Positions 33,472-42,247 of a stretch of 64,000 nucleotides of DNA are shown one piece after another. The DNA comes from Blastococcus sp. VKM Ac-2987 (lineage in GTDB: Bacteria; Actinomycetota; Actinomycetes; Mycobacteriales; Geodermatophilaceae). The notes beneath the pieces were generated by a model. The model saw only the letters and a list, made by a program, of their open reading frames with translations. It made no database searches and was not told the DNA's origin. The translations under genes were made by a program, and so were the position numbers. The stretch covers positions 682,001 through 746,000 of the forward strand of contig NZ_JAPVBG010000003.1 in NCBI RefSeq assembly GCF_026967805.1, written 5' to 3'. Position 1 is the stretch's first letter. Every line of letters starts with the position of its first letter.

Positions 33472-34135
33472 GGCTCATCACACCTGCGGTTCCGCCCTCC
33501 CGCAACACCGCCGGTGCCGCTCGGACCGACCCGGTCGGCGCGAGCGGGCGGCAGGACCGGGTCCAGCCCGACCAGCCGCAGCTCGGCATAGCGGTACGGC
33601 CCGTCGGGCAGGTGCCAGAAGGCGGCGCCCACGGTCATCCGCGGCCGGCCGTCGACGACGGTCCAGCCGTCCACCGGGGTGCTCCAGAGCGCCCGGACCC
33701 GGCCACCGGGCAGGTCGGCCCACCGGTCGGAGCTGCGGACGTCGCGCGGCCGGCCGGCGTCGTCGAGGAGGACCTCCGCCCTCAGGTGTCCCAGCCCCAC
33801 ATGGGCAGCACGCGGGCGGCCACCAGCCGCATGCGGAACAGCCGTCCGACCTCGACGGCGGAGTCGTACTGCCACGCGTCAAGCGGCAGTCACGGGCCGC
33901 CGGGACGGAGCCGGAACCGGCCCCGGAGGTGGGCGCGGAACGACCAGGTGCGCGGCCGACCGACCACCCCCATGGCCCGCAGGTACCGGGCTGCCGCGGC
34001 AGGCAGGCCGGCGAGGTCGGCCTCGGTCACCGGTCCGGCCGCGGACGGCCCGGTGGGCAGCCCGGCCTCGGCGACCCCGCGGGTGGACCCCCGGGGCGGC
34101 CGCGCGGCGCCGGCCGGGACGTCAGGCGTGGACAT
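33468..34135 (-). pseudogene. Decayed DUF6544-type gene (nonsense mutation plus internal deletion)
   Basis: Three pieces of one protein are visible. The N-terminal piece (34135-33893) reads AAARYLRAMGVVGRPRTWSF up to RPGGP and then meets TGA at 33890-33892. Without changing frame, the next codons read LPLDAWQYDSAVEVGRLFRM up to a second TGA at 33782-33784. Related proteins have a tryptophan (GGPWLPLDAWQYD) where the first TGA lies, so TGG to TGA is likely. A third piece in another frame (AEVLLDDAGRPRDV, then WSTPVDGW and FWHLPDGPYRYAELRL) matches the C-terminal part; over 100 codons between are missing. The remnant starts inside the end of the upstream membrane-protein gene and ends on the YihY start codon. 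Family membership is from memory. Confidence 0.7.
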
Positions 34136-35033
34136 CGGCATCCCCGGCCTCCGCGCTCGGGACCCGGGAGGGCACGGCCCGGACCAGGCGGACCAGCAGC
34201 CGGGTGCCCAGCGCGCCCAGGACGCCGAAGCCGGCGATCGGCCCGATCACCTCCGCGGCGGTGAACGAGATCCCGGCCGCGGCCTGCAGCACGGTGCTCA
34301 GGGCGATGGTCGGCAGCAGCAGGGCGATGGTGACCAGCAGCGGCGCGGCCAGGAGGTAGCCCATCGGCTCCCGGCGTCGCACCAGCATCCCGGCCAGCGC
34401 GGCGGCCGGGGCGACGACGGCCAGGTCGAGGGAGAAGGTGACGGGCGTCGTGTAGACGTCGAGGAGGTCGGGGGCGCCCCCGCGCAGCAGGGCGGTGACC
34501 AGCGGCTGGAGCCAGACGACGGCGGTCACGGCGGCCGACGCCAGCAGGAGGCGCGAGAGGGAGCGGTGCGGGAAGTCCGGTGCCGCGGCGACCGCGGCAA
34601 GGGCCGCCCGGTCCATCCCGGCGACGGCGGCACCGAGTCCGAACAGGCTGGTGGACAGGAGGGTGACGTAGGCGAGGTACAGGGGGTTGTACGCGACCCC
34701 CAGCGCGTAGTTGGCGTAGACGTACAGCAGGTAGCCCAGCGATCCGGCGAGCAGCAGCGTCCCGCGAGGTGAGTGCCTGCGGTGTTCCAGCCAGGCGGTG
34801 ACCACCAGCGGGATGCCCAGGCCGAGGACCACCGCGTCCACAGCGGTGTTGCCGGCTGCGGTGAAGACCGTGTCGTAGCGGTACAGCCCGCTCCCGGCCA
34901 GCTCCGCGGTCTGACCGCGCGGTGTCACGACGGGAACCGGCTGACCGGACGGGCGGCGGAGCAGGCCGGTGGCCGCCACCGCCGCACCGATGGCGGCCAC
35001 CAGTCCGGGCAGCCGGCGCAGTGCTCGCTCCAC
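34122..35033 (-). CDS. Integral membrane protein of unknown function
   Basis: The 303-residue protein has about eight transmembrane segments (for example VDAVVLGLGIPLVVTAWL, LLLAGSLGYLLYVYANYALG, LLVTIALLLPTIALSTVL). A short extracytoplasmic stretch RRPSGQPVPVVTPRGQTAEL follows the first helix. I do not recognise a family. Its promoter region carries CCTAGCGT on this strand and two degenerate DosR-like boxes, so it may belong to the dormancy regulon; that is inference. Its 3' end overlaps the start of the decayed DUF6544-type gene. Confidence 0.65.
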   Translation of the reverse strand: MERALRRLPGLVAAIGAAVAATGLLRRPSGQPVPVVTPRGQTAELAGSGLYRYDTVFTAAGNTAVDAVVLGLGIPLVVTAWLEHRRHSPRGTLLLAGSLGYLLYVYANYALGVAYNPLYLAYVTLLSTSLFGLGAAVAGMDRAALAAVAAAPDFPHRSLSRLLLASAAVTAVVWLQPLVTALLRGGAPDLLDVYTTPVTFSLDLAVVAPAAALAGMLVRRREPMGYLLAAPLLVTIALLLPTIALSTVLQAAAGISFTAAEVIGPIAGFGVLGALGTRLLVRLVRAVPSRVPSAEAGDADVHA

Positions 35034-35435
35034 GCGGCCTCCTCTCCGTCGGGGGCGGCCCGCGGTCGGGCCGGCGCGGACCCGACGCTAGGGAGCCGGC
35101 CGGTGTCAGCAGCACCGCCGAACGACTCCCCGGGGGAGGGACCAAGGCACCTGGCCGCCCGCGTGCGCGGGCCCGGACGGCGGCTGCCCGACGGCACCCG
35201 GCCACCGCGGGGCAGCTCCTGGCCGGCTGCCGCCGCTCCGAACACCACCGTGGTCCGCGCACGTCGTACGCCGGGCGCCGGGTAGCCGCCTCCGGCGGGG
35301 GAGTCGGGCCCTTCGACCCTCCCCGGCGCGCGGGGGACGACGTCACCGTGGCCGCATGGCCACAGCACTGCAGACGGTCGGCGCCCTGCGCGGCGCCGGT
35401 CCGGCGTCCAGGCCGGTGGTAGCCGCCGGAGCCGC
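35034..35435. promoter_or_regulatory. Divergent promoter region with DosR-like boxes; no gene
   Basis: These 402 bases separate the membrane-protein gene from the GNAT/acyl-CoA-synthetase gene. A minus-strand -10 CCTAGCGT lies at 35085-35092. Going upstream from it are CCGCC-GAAC-GACTC (35115-35128) and GGGAC-CAAG-GCACC (35138-35151), both degenerate versions of the GGGNC-N4-GNCCC box. Towards the other gene is GGGCC-CTTC-GACCC (35306-35319). A 35-codon open frame (35356-35463) ending on the alternative GTG at 35460 has no ribosome binding site and is not called. Confidence 0.5.
35306..35319. promoter_or_regulatory. DosR-like box upstream of the GNAT/acyl-CoA-synthetase gene
   Basis: GGGCC-CTTC-GACCC fits GGGNC-N4-GNCCC at every fixed position and lies about 120 bases before the start codon. 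Confidence 0.5.
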
Positions 35436-38183
35436 GTGCCGCCGCCCGGTCGCCGAGCGGTGAGAACCGCCGAGAACGGCCCGACCTCGCCGGCTCCGGA
35501 GCCGCCGGCCGCCCCGGTGCGGGCCGCGGTGCCGCCCGCCACGGCCCGGCACGTGCCGACGCGTCCGGTCCGCGTGCTCCTGCGCTCGGGCGTGCCCGCC
35601 CTGATCGCCCCGCTCGGCCCGGCGGACGCCGGGGAGCTGCTGGACCTGCACGAGAGCCTGTCCGACCGCGACCGGTACCTGCGCTTCGCCACGGTGCACC
35701 CCGGCGATCTCCCGGCCTACATCGCCCAGTCCCTCGCTCCCGCGCACGGCGGGTCGACGCTCGGTGCACGCGTCCGCGGCCGCCTCGTCGGAGCGGTGCA
35801 GCTGCTGCCGGTCGGGGGTGATCTCGCCGAGGTGGCCGCGGTCGTCGACGCCCACGACCGGCACGAGGGGGTGGCGACGGTGCTGCTGGAAGAGCTGGCC
35901 GCGGTCGCGCAGCGGATGGGCGTGCACCGGTTCCAGGCCTACGTGCTCGCGGAGAACGGGCCGATGGTGCGGGTGCTCACCGATCTGGGGATGCCGCTCG
36001 AGCTCCGCCGGAACGGCGCCGATCTGTCGCTGGAGGTCGTGCTCGAGCCCGGCGACCGGTACCGCGCCGCCAGCGAGGACCGGTACCGCAGAGCCACCGC
36101 GGCCAGCCTCGAGCCGGTGTTCCGCCCGGCCGGCATCGCCGTCGTCGGCGCCGGCCGCGGCGAGGCGTCCGTGGGCCGCGCGGTGCTGCGCGGGCTGCGC
36201 GCCGCGGGGTTCTCCGGCGCGGTGCACGCCGTGAACCCGGCCGCCGACGAGCTGGAGGGGTTCCCCTGCCGCAGGTCCGTCCGGGACGTCCCCGGACCGG
36301 TCGACCTGGCCGTGCTCGCCGTGCCGGCCGCCGGCATCGCCGCCGCGGTGGAGGAGTGCGGCGAGGCCGGTGTGCGCGGGCTGGTGGTCCTCTCCGGGGG
36401 TTTCCCGGCGGTCCCCGGACTGGCCGGCCGCGTGCGGGATCTGGTCGACCGGTACGGCATGCGGATGGTGGGCCCGAACAGCGTCGGCGTCGCCGCGCCG
36501 GGGGAGCCCGCGCACCTGGACGCCACGTTCGCCGGCCGCACGCCTCCGGCGGGCGACGTCGGCCTGGTCGCGCAGTCCGGCGGGGTCGTCATCGCCGCGG
36601 CGGCCGGGTGGCAGCGGATGGGCCTGGGCCTGTCGACCATGGCCGCCATCGGTGACGCCCACGACGTGGGCGCCCGCGACCTGCTGGCCCGGTTCGACGA
36701 GGATCCAGGGACCCGCATCGCCGTCCTCTACGCCGAGAACGAACCCGATCTCCGCGGGCTCGCTCGCACCGCCGCCCACCTCGCCCGTCGGATGCCCGTC
36801 CTGGCGCTGGCGTCGGGCACCTCGGCCGCAGGCGCCCGTGCCGCTGCCTCCCACACCGCCCGGGCGGCCACGCCGTACGCCGTCCGCGAGGCCGCCTACG
36901 CCGGCGCGGGCATCCAGAGCGTCCCCGACCTCACCACCCTCACCGCGGCGGTGGCGTTGCTGCGCGGTCAGCCGCTGCCCCGGGCCGGCACCGTCGCCGT
37001 GCTGACCAACATCGGTGGTGGCGGCGTGCTGACCGCCGACGCCTGCGTGGCCGAGGGGCTGCCCGTCGAGCCGCTGCCCGGCGATCTCCGGGACCGGCTG
37101 AGCGCGGTGCTCCCGTCGCTGGCCGCGACCGGCAATCCCGTCGACGCCGGGGCCGCGGTCTCCGCCGACGCCTTCGCCGCGGCGTTGCGCTGCCTGCTGG
37201 CGGATCCGCGCGTGGGTGCGGTGGTCACGGTCACGGCGCCGACCGGGGTCAGCCATCCGGCGGAGGGCGTGGCTGCGGCGGTCGCGGCGGCCGGCAGCCC
37301 CGTTCCCGTGGTCGACGTCCGTCTCGCCGGGGACGGCATCCTGCACCGCCTCCCCGTCCGGGGTGGACCGGAGGACCGCTTCCTGCTGTCGGTGACCGAG
37401 CCGGCGCTGGCGGCCCGGGCCCTGGCCGTGGCGTGGCGCCGGGCGAGCTGGCTGACCCGCCCCGAGGACGGGCCGGTCCCGCCGCCGGACGTCGACGTCG
37501 TGGCCGCCCGGGCCGTCCTCGCCGGCGTGCTGGCCCGGTCGGCGGACGGTGGCTGGCTGCTGCCCCACGAGGCGGTGGCGCTCTGCACCGCGGCCGGGAT
37601 CCCGGCGGTGCCCACCCGTTGGGCGGGCACCCCGGCCGTCGCGGCGGCCGCTGCCGTGGAGCTGGCCGGGCCGGTCGCGGTCAAGGGGGTGGTACGGGGC
37701 GTGGTGCACAAGGGCGACGCCGGGCTGCTGCGCCTGCCCGTGACGGACCCGGAGGAGGTGGCGGGCGTGGTGGCGGAGTGGCGGCACCGGGCTCGGGGGG
37801 ACTGGCTCGGCGCCGTGGTGCAGCCGCTCGCGCCGGCCGGCGACGAGATCCTCGTGGGAGCGGTCCGCGACGCCGCGGCCGGTGCGGTGGTGGTGCTCGG
37901 TCCCGGTGGCCGGGCGACGGATGCGCTGGGCCACCGGGTGCACCGCCTGGCGCCGGTCGCCGACGCCGACGTCGCCGAGATGCTCGCCGGTACCGGGCTG
38001 TTCGCCACGGCGCACGGCCGGACGCTGGCGGCCGGCGCCGTGGCCGACTGCCTCCGCCGGGTGGCCTGGCTGGCCGACGCGCTGCCGGAGATCGCCGAGC
38101 TGGACGTCAACCCGCTGGTGGTCACCCCCACCGGTGCCCGGGCGCTGGACGTGCGCGCGCGGATCTGCCCGTTGCCGGGCTGA
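35436..38183 (+). CDS. GNAT / NDP-forming acyl-CoA synthetase-like fusion (protein lysine acetyltransferase type)
   Basis: The 915-residue protein joins a GNAT acetyltransferase (about residues 45-195, with DRHEGVATVLLEELAAVAQ as the acetyl-CoA loop) to three acyl-CoA-synthetase modules. These are a CoA-binding domain (PAGIAVVGAGRGEASVGRAVLRGL), ligase-CoA domains with SHTARAATPYAVREAAY and GGGGVLTADACVAEGL, and a C-terminal ATP-grasp domain from about residue 690. Pat/PatZ enzymes with these parts acetylate acyl-CoA synthetases and other proteins, but in enterobacteria the GNAT is C-terminal and the catalytic His of the synthetase part is lost. Here the GNAT is N-terminal and the His in the SHT motif is kept. 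GTG 35436 has GGAG at 4-5 bases; GTG 35460 is an alternative. It converges on the universal stress gene. Confidence 0.85.
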   Translation: MPPPGRRAVRTAENGPTSPAPEPPAAPVRAAVPPATARHVPTRPVRVLLRSGVPALIAPLGPADAGELLDLHESLSDRDRYLRFATVHPGDLPAYIAQSLAPAHGGSTLGARVRGRLVGAVQLLPVGGDLAEVAAVVDAHDRHEGVATVLLEELAAVAQRMGVHRFQAYVLAENGPMVRVLTDLGMPLELRRNGADLSLEVVLEPGDRYRAASEDRYRRATAASLEPVFRPAGIAVVGAGRGEASVGRAVLRGLRAAGFSGAVHAVNPAADELEGFPCRRSVRDVPGPVDLAVLAVPAAGIAAAVEECGEAGVRGLVVLSGGFPAVPGLAGRVRDLVDRYGMRMVGPNSVGVAAPGEPAHLDATFAGRTPPAGDVGLVAQSGGVVIAAAAGWQRMGLGLSTMAAIGDAHDVGARDLLARFDEDPGTRIAVLYAENEPDLRGLARTAAHLARRMPVLALASGTSAAGARAAASHTARAATPYAVREAAYAGAGIQSVPDLTTLTAAVALLRGQPLPRAGTVAVLTNIGGGGVLTADACVAEGLPVEPLPGDLRDRLSAVLPSLAATGNPVDAGAAVSADAFAAALRCLLADPRVGAVVTVTAPTGVSHPAEGVAAAVAAAGSPVPVVDVRLAGDGILHRLPVRGGPEDRFLLSVTEPALAARALAVAWRRASWLTRPEDGPVPPPDVDVVAARAVLAGVLARSADGGWLLPHEAVALCTAAGIPAVPTRWAGTPAVAAAAAVELAGPVAVKGVVRGVVHKGDAGLLRLPVTDPEEVAGVVAEWRHRARGDWLGAVVQPLAPAGDEILVGAVRDAAAGAVVVLGPGGRATDALGHRVHRLAPVADADVAEMLAGTGLFATAHGRTLAAGAVADCLRRVAWLADALPEIAELDVNPLVVTPTGARALDVRARICPLPG

Positions 38184-38192
38184 AGCCCGCGC

Positions 38193-39113
38193 TCAGACCA
38201 CGGTCGCGGTCGGCGTCCGGGCCGGTTCCCCGACCGGGACCACCTGCACGGGGCAGAGCGCCCGGTGGAGGACGGCGTTGGTGGTCGACCGCAGGCTGCC
38301 GAGCACGCCGCCCCGCCGGTCGCGGCGGCCGACCACGAGCAGCTCGGCGGTGAGGCCGGCCGAGAGCAACACCTCGGCGGCGCCCGCGCGCTCGACCACC
38401 TGCCGCACCGGCACCCGGGGGTACCGCGCCGTCCACGGCTGCAGGAGGTCGGCCAGCAGCTCCTCCTCGCGGCGCTGGGCCGCGTCCACGCCGACCAGCG
38501 GGTCCAGCGCGACGTGGGCCGGTCCCGGGACCGGATGCCGCCAGGTGTGCACGGCCACGAGCGCGCACGCCCGGTCGGCCGCCGCGCGGAACGCCGCCTC
38601 CAGCACGGCTCCGTCCGCGCCGTCCGCCACGCCCACGACGACACCGGCACGGCCGCGGACCGACACTGCCGGCCGTCGGGGGACGACGAGCACCGGGCAG
38701 GCGCAGCCCCGCGCCACGGCGGCGGCCGTGGACCCGAGGATCACGTCCTCCAGGGAGCCGCTGCTGCGCGAGCCCAGGCACACCAGCTGCGCCGATCGCC
38801 CGGCGGCCAGCAGGACATCGGGGGCGCGTCCCTCCACCAGACGCGACCGCACGGTGAGCCCGGGCACGCTGCGCCGCAGCTCGTCCACCGCCGTCTCGAG
38901 CACCAGCTCGGCCATGACGTGCAGCGCGGCACGCCCGTCGAAACCCTCGGGCGCCGGCACCCTGCTCCCCACCGGCCACGGGAAGGCCAGCACCAGCTCC
39001 AGGGGCGCGCTGCGGCGGACCGCCTCCGCCGCGGCGAGCTGGACGGCGGCCGAGGCGTCGGCCGACCCGTCCACGCCCACCACGACCGGCGGCGTCACGG
39101 CCGGCCGGGTCAC
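38193..39113 (-). CDS. Tandem universal stress protein, copy 1 of 4
   Basis: The 306-residue protein has two USP domains. Each opens with a VVVGVD/VVVGVAD strand. The first ends with CLGSRSSGSLEDVILGST and CPVLVVP, a G-x2-G-x9-G-type ATP site with a degenerate second glycine. The second ends VVGRRDRRGGVLGSLRSTTNAVLHRALCPVQVVP. Length is that of mycobacterial dormancy USPs such as Rv2623. The GTG start overlaps the stop of the PEP synthase gene by four bases, so the two are co-translated. Confidence 0.88.
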   Translation of the reverse strand: MTRPAVTPPVVVGVDGSADASAAVQLAAAEAVRRSAPLELVLAFPWPVGSRVPAPEGFDGRAALHVMAELVLETAVDELRRSVPGLTVRSRLVEGRAPDVLLAAGRSAQLVCLGSRSSGSLEDVILGSTAAAVARGCACPVLVVPRRPAVSVRGRAGVVVGVADGADGAVLEAAFRAAADRACALVAVHTWRHPVPGPAHVALDPLVGVDAAQRREEELLADLLQPWTARYPRVPVRQVVERAGAAEVLLSAGLTAELLVVGRRDRRGGVLGSLRSTTNAVLHRALCPVQVVPVGEPARTPTATVV

Positions 39114-41452
39114 GGGGACACCGCCGCGGTCCGCCGGGCGGCCTCGAGCAGGACCCGCCGCTCCGCGGTGGCCAGGGCCCGGCGCGTGGCCGGGACCGCG
39201 GCCGGTTCCACCGAGACCGAGGTGATGCCGGCCCGCACCAGGTGCTCGACGTACTCCGGCCTCCGGGACGGGGCCTGACCGCACAGCGACGACGGCACGC
39301 CCATCCGCCGGGCGGTCGAGACGACCGAGTCGATGACGGCCAGCACCGCGGGGTCGGCCTCGTCGAACAGGTCGGCCAGGTCGGCGGAGTCGCGGTCGAC
39401 CCCCAGGACCAGCTGGGTCAGGTCGTTGCTGCCGATCGAGACACCGCCGACGCCCAGGCCGATGTACTCCGGCAGCCAGTGCGCCACCGAGGGCACCTCC
39501 GCCATGACCCACCGGCGCAGGCCCCGCTGGCGCCCGAGGGGGCTGTCGTCGATCAGCTGCAGGCACGCCTCCAGCTCCCACCGGGTGCGCACGAACGGCA
39601 CCATGACCGCCACCCCGGGGAACTCCTCGCGGACCCGCGCCAGCGCCGCCAGCTCCAGCCGGAGCAGGGAGGGGTCGTGGACGTAGCGGATGCAGCCGCG
39701 GAGGCCGATCATCGGGTTGTCCTCGACCGGCTCGTGGATCTCCCCGCCGGTGAGCCCGCGGAACTCGTTCGTGCGGAGATCGGCGGTGCGGTAGACCACG
39801 GGCCGGGGGGCGAAGGCGCGGGCGATGGTCCGCAGCGAGCCCGCCAGGGCGTCCACCACCTGGTCCGACTCCCCGCGCGCGATCATCTCCGACGGGTGCC
39901 GGCCGCCGAGCGCCCGCGTCAGGAGGAGCTCCGCCCGCAGGAGGCCCACGCCGTCCACCGGCAGCGCGGCCGCGGCCTGCGCCTGCCCGGGGTCGGCGAG
40001 GTTCACGTGCAGTCCCGTGCCGGTGATCTCCGCCGCGGTCGCGGAGGTCGCACCCGGCGCAGCGGCCGTGCCGGGAGCGGGTGCCGCCGGGGCGGCGGGC
40101 GTCCGCCGGCCGGGGAGCACGTCGCCGGTGTCGCCGTCGACGGTCACCTCCATCCCGTCGGACAGCGTCGTCGTCCCGGTCCGGGTGCCGACGACCGCGG
40201 GCACACCGAGCTCCCGCGCGACGATCGCGGCGTGGCAGGTGACCCCGCCGCTGTCGGTGACCACCGCGGCCGCGCGGCGCATCGCGGGCATCCAGTCCGG
40301 GTTCGTGAGCGGGGCCACCAGGACCTCGCCGTCCCGCAGCCGGCTGCCGTCGGCGGGGGACTGCAGGACGCGGACCCGACCGGACGCCCGGCCCGGTGAG
40401 GCAGCGAGGCCGTGCAGGAGGCGCTCTCCGGCGGGCTCCGCGGCGGCCGGGGCCGGAGCGACCTGCCCGAGGGTCGTGACCGGCCGTGCCTGGACCAGCC
40501 AGAACCTCTCGTCGTCCGCCGCCCACTCCACGTCCTGAGGTCGCCCGTGCAGGTCCTGGACCCGCAGGGCGAGACCGGCGACGGCCACGGCCTCCGCCTC
40601 CGAGAGGACCGGAGGCCCACCGGCCACGACCGGCGCGGTGCGGTCGCCGCCGTCCGGACCGCGGACCACCTGCACCCGCTGGGTGCCGCGGTGCACGGTG
40701 AGCAGCCGCGGGCCGTCCGCGTCCAGCACGTAGGTGTCGGGCTCCACCTCGCCGCTCACCACCACCTCGCCCTGGCCCCAGGCGGCTTCGACGACCACCC
40801 GGTCGCGGCGGCCGGTGACGGGGTCGGCGGTGAAAGCCACGCCCGCGCGCCGCGCGGTCACCATCAGCTGGACCACCACGGCCAGGTCGGGGACGTCCGG
40901 ATCGCCCCGCTCCGCCCGGTAGGCGACCGACCGGGGCGCGAACACCGACGCCCAGCAGTCGACGACCGCGGCGAGCACGGCGTCGACCCCGGAGACGTTG
41001 GTGAAGCTGGCGTTCATCCCGGCGAAGGAGGCCTCGCCGCTGTCCTCGCCCACGGCCGACGACCGCACGGCGACCGGGGGGGCCTGCCCCAGGGCGGCGT
41101 AGGCGGTGCGCAGCTCCGCCACCAGTGCCGGCGGCGGCCCGGCCCGGCGCACCAGCTGCTGGACGTCACGGCAGGCCGCCGCCAGCCGGTCGCGGACGGC
41201 GGCCGGAGCACCCGGGCGGGCCGCCGCCAGCGCCTCGCGGTGCCGCCGGTCGAGCTCCTCGGGCAGCCCGGCCGCGGCGACGGCCGCCCGGAGCGCGGCG
41301 GCCGTCACGACCAGGCCGTCCGGCACCGGTAGCCCGGCGTGGAGCAGCTCACCGAGGTTGGCGCCCTTGCCGCCGACCCGGTCGACGTCCGACAGGCGGA
41401 CGTCGCCCAGCCGGGTGACCAGCGCGGTCCGTTCCGGCGCGTGCGCGGTCAT
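39110..41452 (-). CDS. ppsA: Phosphoenolpyruvate synthase
   Basis: The 780-residue enzyme has the three PpsA/PPDK domains. The first is an N-terminal ATP-grasp-like domain (VGGKGANLGELLHAGLPVPDGLVVT, then PVAVRSSAVGEDSGEASFAGMN). The second is the phospho-histidine swivelling domain with GGVTCHAAIVAREL. The third is a C-terminal PEP-binding TIM barrel (VDGVGLLRAELL, NPMIGLRGCIRY, SIGSNDLTQLVLGVDRD, and the acid/base Cys in SLCGQAPS). It converts pyruvate and ATP to PEP, AMP and phosphate, feeding gluconeogenesis. An Ala/Pro-rich linker (about residues 485-515) separates the second and third domains. It is the first gene of an operon with a universal stress protein, and two DosR-like boxes lie 136-200 bases upstream. 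Confidence 0.9.
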   Translation of the reverse strand: MTAHAPERTALVTRLGDVRLSDVDRVGGKGANLGELLHAGLPVPDGLVVTAAALRAAVAAAGLPEELDRRHREALAAARPGAPAAVRDRLAAACRDVQQLVRRAGPPPALVAELRTAYAALGQAPPVAVRSSAVGEDSGEASFAGMNASFTNVSGVDAVLAAVVDCWASVFAPRSVAYRAERGDPDVPDLAVVVQLMVTARRAGVAFTADPVTGRRDRVVVEAAWGQGEVVVSGEVEPDTYVLDADGPRLLTVHRGTQRVQVVRGPDGGDRTAPVVAGGPPVLSEAEAVAVAGLALRVQDLHGRPQDVEWAADDERFWLVQARPVTTLGQVAPAPAAAEPAGERLLHGLAASPGRASGRVRVLQSPADGSRLRDGEVLVAPLTNPDWMPAMRRAAAVVTDSGGVTCHAAIVARELGVPAVVGTRTGTTTLSDGMEVTVDGDTGDVLPGRRTPAAPAAPAPGTAAAPGATSATAAEITGTGLHVNLADPGQAQAAAALPVDGVGLLRAELLLTRALGGRHPSEMIARGESDQVVDALAGSLRTIARAFAPRPVVYRTADLRTNEFRGLTGGEIHEPVEDNPMIGLRGCIRYVHDPSLLRLELAALARVREEFPGVAVMVPFVRTRWELEACLQLIDDSPLGRQRGLRRWVMAEVPSVAHWLPEYIGLGVGGVSIGSNDLTQLVLGVDRDSADLADLFDEADPAVLAVIDSVVSTARRMGVPSSLCGQAPSRRPEYVEHLVRAGITSVSVEPAAVPATRRALATAERRVLLEAARRTAAVSP

Positions 41453-41587
41453 CGCCGGGGCCCGCGGGGGTACCCGGCCGCCGGGGCGCGCAGCTGTCCT
41501 GACATGGCTGCTCCTCTCGAGGGTGCTCGGGGGCCAGCCTGGTGCGGTCGCGCCCGCGCGGCCGGGGTCCCCGGTCCCCGGCCGGCA

Positions 41588-41601
41588 CGGACCTTCGGCC
41601 T
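41588..41601. promoter_or_regulatory. DosR-like box upstream of ppsA (degenerate)
   Basis: CGGAC-CTTC-GGCCT matches GGGNC-N4-GNCCC except at the two outermost positions. Confidence 0.4.
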
Positions 41602-41640
41602 GCTCGTGCCCGACGCGCGCCTCGGGCCCCACGGGCACGC

Positions 41641-41654
41641 GGGACCTCCGGCCC
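41641..41654. promoter_or_regulatory. DosR-like box upstream of ppsA
   Basis: GGGAC-CTCC-GGCCC fits the box at every fixed position. It is 53 bases from the degenerate box at 41588 and lies in front of the minus-strand ppsA operon. Confidence 0.5.
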
Positions 41655-41690
41655 TGCGGTGCCCGCCACCCCCGGGACGACGCTGCCCCG

Positions 41691-42139
41691 GTGGCGGACG
41701 CGGTGGCGCACCGGTGGGCGGGGGAGGGCAGCCGGCTGCTGGCCGTCGCACGGGACGGGGCGCTGCTGGGGCTCGTCGAGCTGGACGACGCGGTGCGGCC
41801 GGAGGCGGCCGCCGCCATCGCAGCCTGCCACCGGGCGGGCATCCGCCCGGTGCTCGTCACCGGCGATCACGCGGGCACGGCCGAGGCCGTCGCCCGCGCA
41901 GCGGGCCTCGTCGACGACCAGCACCCGCTCGAGGGCAACGTGCTGGCGCGCGTGGAACCGGATGGGTGCCTCTCGCCGCGGCCGCCAACCTGCTGCTGCT
42001 CGTCGCCGGGGTCTACCTCCCGGGGCTGACCGGTCTCCTGCGGACCACCCCGCTGGCGCTCGGCGAGTTCGCCGCGGCCGGTGCGGTACCGGCGCTCCTC
42101 GTCCTGCTGGGCCGTCACCTGCGTGTGCGGGTCGGCTGA
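41691..42139 (+). pseudogene. Remnant of a P-type cation ATPase
   Basis: Two disconnected parts of a P-type ATPase survive between ppsA and the alcohol dehydrogenase. From 41691 to about 41960 one frame reads RLLAVARDGALLGLVELDD, VRPEAAAAIAACHRAGIRPV and LVTGDHAGTAEAVARAAGL. That is the P-domain segment with the conserved TGD. About 41965 the homology jumps to another frame reading AAANLLLLVAGVYLPGLTGLL and PLALGEFAAAGAVPALLVLL to a stop at 42139, the last membrane helices. The phosphorylation motif DKTGT, the TGDGVND hinge and the central helices are missing, so it cannot transport. An intact P-type ATPase lies at 56.8-59.3 kb. Confidence 0.75.
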
Positions 42140-42151
42140 CGGGGTCCCCGA

Positions 42152-42165
42152 CGGACCTTCGTCCC
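42152..42165. promoter_or_regulatory. DosR-like box upstream of the alcohol dehydrogenase
   Basis: CGGAC-CTTC-GTCCC has one mismatch to GGGNC-N4-GNCCC and lies 83 bases before the ATG at 42248. Confidence 0.5.
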
Positions 42166-42247
42166 TCCGGCGACGGACGAGCGGACGTGTCCCGGAGCAG
42201 GTGCGGCGGCTGGACTGGCCGCACCCCCTGACGACGAGGAGACGAAC

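Noticed and set aside
35356-35463. 35-codon plus-strand ORF ending on the alternative GTG start of the GNAT/acyl-CoA-synthetase gene
   Set aside because: The stop-start overlap is attractive as a leader peptide, but there is no ribosome binding site and the composition is ordinary for random GC-rich sequence.
35343-38015. 890-codon minus-strand frame opposite the GNAT/acyl-CoA-synthetase gene
   Set aside because: It is an antisense shadow, dominated by His/Arg/Gly/Gln composition, while the plus strand encodes clear GNAT, CoA-binding and ATP-grasp domains.
41453-41690. Coding continuation of the P-type ATPase remnant upstream of 41691
   Set aside because: No residues in any frame match actuator or nucleotide-binding domains; the stretch instead holds box-like promoter elements.
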